Below, one piece after another: positions 62,852 to 64,000 of a stretch of 64,000 bases of DNA. Each line of letters opens with the position of its first letter. Within the stretch, counting starts at the first letter, position 1. The notes under the pieces were generated by a model that did no database searches, was not told the DNA's origin, and was given only the letters and a program-made list of their open reading frames with translations. This stretch comes from Cytobacillus oceanisediminis. Its GTDB lineage: Bacteria; Bacillota; Bacilli; Bacillales; Cytobacillaceae. The stretch lies in assembly GCF_003182355.1 (NCBI RefSeq), contig NZ_QGTW01000001.1, forward strand, positions 829,642 through 893,641, given 5' to 3'. The translations under genes and the position numbers were made by a program.

Positions 62852-63136
62852 GTAATTACCCTCTCCTTAAAACAAACACTGAGTTATATATACGGGGAAA
62901 AGAGCAAAAAGTCCTATGAATTCACAGAAAATTTTATATCCTTTTAAAATAGTTGTTTGTTTAGAAACGAGATGGATTCGTTCCTTTACTTGCAATTAGG
63001 CTTATTCGTTACCCTACTCCCGAAGAACCACTATGGACTTCTTTAATTGGGCAGGCAATTCTTTTAATAATCATAGCATTACCTCTAATCAATCATTTGT
63101 GAATACGGTTTAAGGTTCTCGCTCTTTATCATACAT
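62852..63136. other. Intergenic region
   Basis: About 285 bases. A plus-strand frame without start (TPEEPLWTSLIGQAILLIII..., about 63006-63102) looks like the last helix of a membrane protein and may be a gene remnant. Nothing else is visible. Confidence 0.3.
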
Positions 63137-63640
63137 TTAATCCATTCCAACTATATTGCTTCTTCTTTCCAACAAGATTGTATCACGCCAGACACCTTCC
63201 ATTTTACCAATGCGCTCCCGGCGTCCAACCTCACGAAAACCACATTTCTTATGTAATTGAAGGCTGGCAGCATTTTCAGGAAAAACTCCGGCCTGCAATG
63301 TCCAATATCCGCTTTGTTCGCTTACACCAATTAAGGAAACCAAAAGTAAACGGCCAATGCCTTTTCCTTTGCTGTCTTGTTTAACATAAACACTTACCTC
63401 TGCAACCCCTGCATATACACATCTGCTTGAAACAAAACTTAATGCAGCCCAGCCTACAACTTTCCCTTCTGAACGGGCAACCAGCCGGCAATCTTGTATA
63501 TGGCCGGCATCCCACCCTTCCCAGGCAGGAGCTTCTTTTTGAAAGGTTGCATGTCCAGTAGCTATTCCCTCAAGATAGATTTCCCGAACATCCTCCCAAT
63601 CTTCCGACTGCATTCTATCAATTAATATATTACTTGCCAT
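63137..63640 (-). CDS. GNAT acetyltransferase (phosphinothricin acetyltransferase-like)
   Basis: A 167-residue GNAT enzyme of the Pat/YncA type, which acetylates phosphinothricin, methionine sulfone or similar amino acids. Typical blocks: WEDVREIYLEGIATGHATFQ, VVGWAALSFVSSRCVYAGVAEVSVYV, the acetyl-CoA loop DSKGKGIGRLLL, AGVFPENAASLQLHKKCGFREVG, and MEGVWRDTILLERR. ATG 63640 follows AAAAAGGTGGTGACACT. The true substrate is not known. Confidence 0.9.
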   Translation of the reverse strand: MASNILIDRMQSEDWEDVREIYLEGIATGHATFQKEAPAWEGWDAGHIQDCRLVARSEGKVVGWAALSFVSSRCVYAGVAEVSVYVKQDSKGKGIGRLLLVSLIGVSEQSGYWTLQAGVFPENAASLQLHKKCGFREVGRRERIGKMEGVWRDTILLERRSNIVGMD

Positions 63641-63882
63641 AGTGTCACCACCTTTTTCTCTTTCAATCTTCTCTTATTCAATGTAACTAAGTATTTTTCC
63701 TTTTTATAAGGATAATAGGCTCCATTTATATATCCCCCACCATAACTGTCTTCGGTTAGTTGATGATATATGGCCAATTTGACGGGGTATGACTGAAGTA
63801 TATGATATATTAGCGATAGTGACGATATACCAGCCTCCAGTACAGCGGCTAGAGCAATTAACAGGTAATTTATGCCTCTCAT
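63622..63882 (-). CDS. Possible short secreted or membrane protein
   Basis: An 86-residue frame with an N-terminal hydrophobic segment (MRGINYLLIALAAVLEAGIS), a middle with YGGGYINGAYYPY and a basic end. It overlaps the start of the acetyltransferase gene by 19 bases. The ATG has no good ribosome binding site, so it may not be translated as drawn. No family recognised. Confidence 0.35.
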   Translation of the reverse strand: MRGINYLLIALAAVLEAGISSLSLIYHILQSYPVKLAIYHQLTEDSYGGGYINGAYYPYKKEKYLVTLNKRRLKEKKVVTLWQVIY

Positions 63883-63934
63883 TCGAGAAAACCGGCCTTT
63901 TTACCTGAACTATACCCCGGATAGCGGACACTGA

Positions 63935-63963
63935 TAAAAAAGTGCCCCTTTCCGGGGTTTTTT
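63935..63963. terminator. Bidirectional terminator at the window end
   Basis: CCCC-N5-GGGG flanked by a run of A before and six T after. It probably ends the transcript of a minus-strand gene lying beyond the window. Confidence 0.6.
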
Positions 63964-64000
63964 GTGTTTCAATAGATTTAATGAATATGAGCGGAGGATT

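Overview
The window is low-GC DNA from an aerobic, endospore-forming Bacillaceae bacterium (Bacillus in the broad sense; I cannot name the species). The signs are an alpha/beta small acid-soluble spore protein, a GerA-type germinant receptor operon, CsgA- and YteA-like sporulation proteins, a Spo0E-like phosphatase, many homologues of Bacillus subtilis genes, AGGAGG-type ribosome binding sites with frequent TTG and GTG starts, and perfect CcpA cre sites. I saw no tRNA, rRNA, CRISPR array, prophage or transposase.

Layout. 1-2.5 kb: proline catabolism (rocA, cut by the window edge, and putB). 2.9-8.7 kb: YqcI/YcgG protein, CsgA-like and YteA-like proteins, a 52-bp tandem repeat array, a DUF421 membrane protein, a SASP and a cytochrome P450. 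8.9-17 kb: manganese catalase, several membrane proteins, a MarR-type regulator with its own dyad operator, an alpha-carbonic anhydrase lipoprotein, a MocR-type regulator and YfmQ. 17.6-20.9 kb: a three-gene cluster around an 844-residue protein built almost entirely of Ala-Glu dipeptides. 21.5-25 kb: YitT-like protein, collagen-type prolyl 4-hydroxylase, a stand-alone trpB and an amine oxidase remnant. 25-29.3 kb: germinant receptor operon and a divergent Spo0E-like gene. 29.4-36.8 kb: decayed genes, a second 52-bp array, isochorismatase-fold hydrolase, mqo, an Spx paralogue and a broken peptidase E. 36.9-42.1 kb: sucrose PTS regulon (scrR, then scrA-scrB-scrK) with three ScrR operators and a cre site. 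42.8-55 kb: CysP-like sulfate permease, TerC protein, 6-phospho-beta-glucosidase with divergent RpiR regulator, Bcr/CflA transporter, small membrane proteins and a LacI-type regulator divergent from a 59-residue membrane peptide. 55.3-61.3 kb: an arsenic operon, arsR-arsB-arsC-arsD-arsA, followed by a dual-specificity-type phosphatase and a HesB-like gene. 61.4-64 kb: small proteins, an HTH/coiled-coil/J-domain protein and an acetyltransferase.

The most notable item is the last gene of the arsenic operon. Its HesB/IscA-like frame contains one TGA exactly where homologues have the conserved Cys of GFGCG, and about 25 nt further is a 7-bp hairpin with a UGGAU loop that looks like a bacterial SECIS element. 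It is probably a selenoprotein. Second is the Ala-Glu repeat protein, with over 2 kb of hexanucleotide repeats and one 2-base frameshift. Third are two distant arrays of a 52-bp double-dyad repeat.

Broken genes are unusually common (about ten). Some carry two or more lesions and are real pseudogenes; a few have a single indel in a homopolymer or repeat and could be sequence errors.
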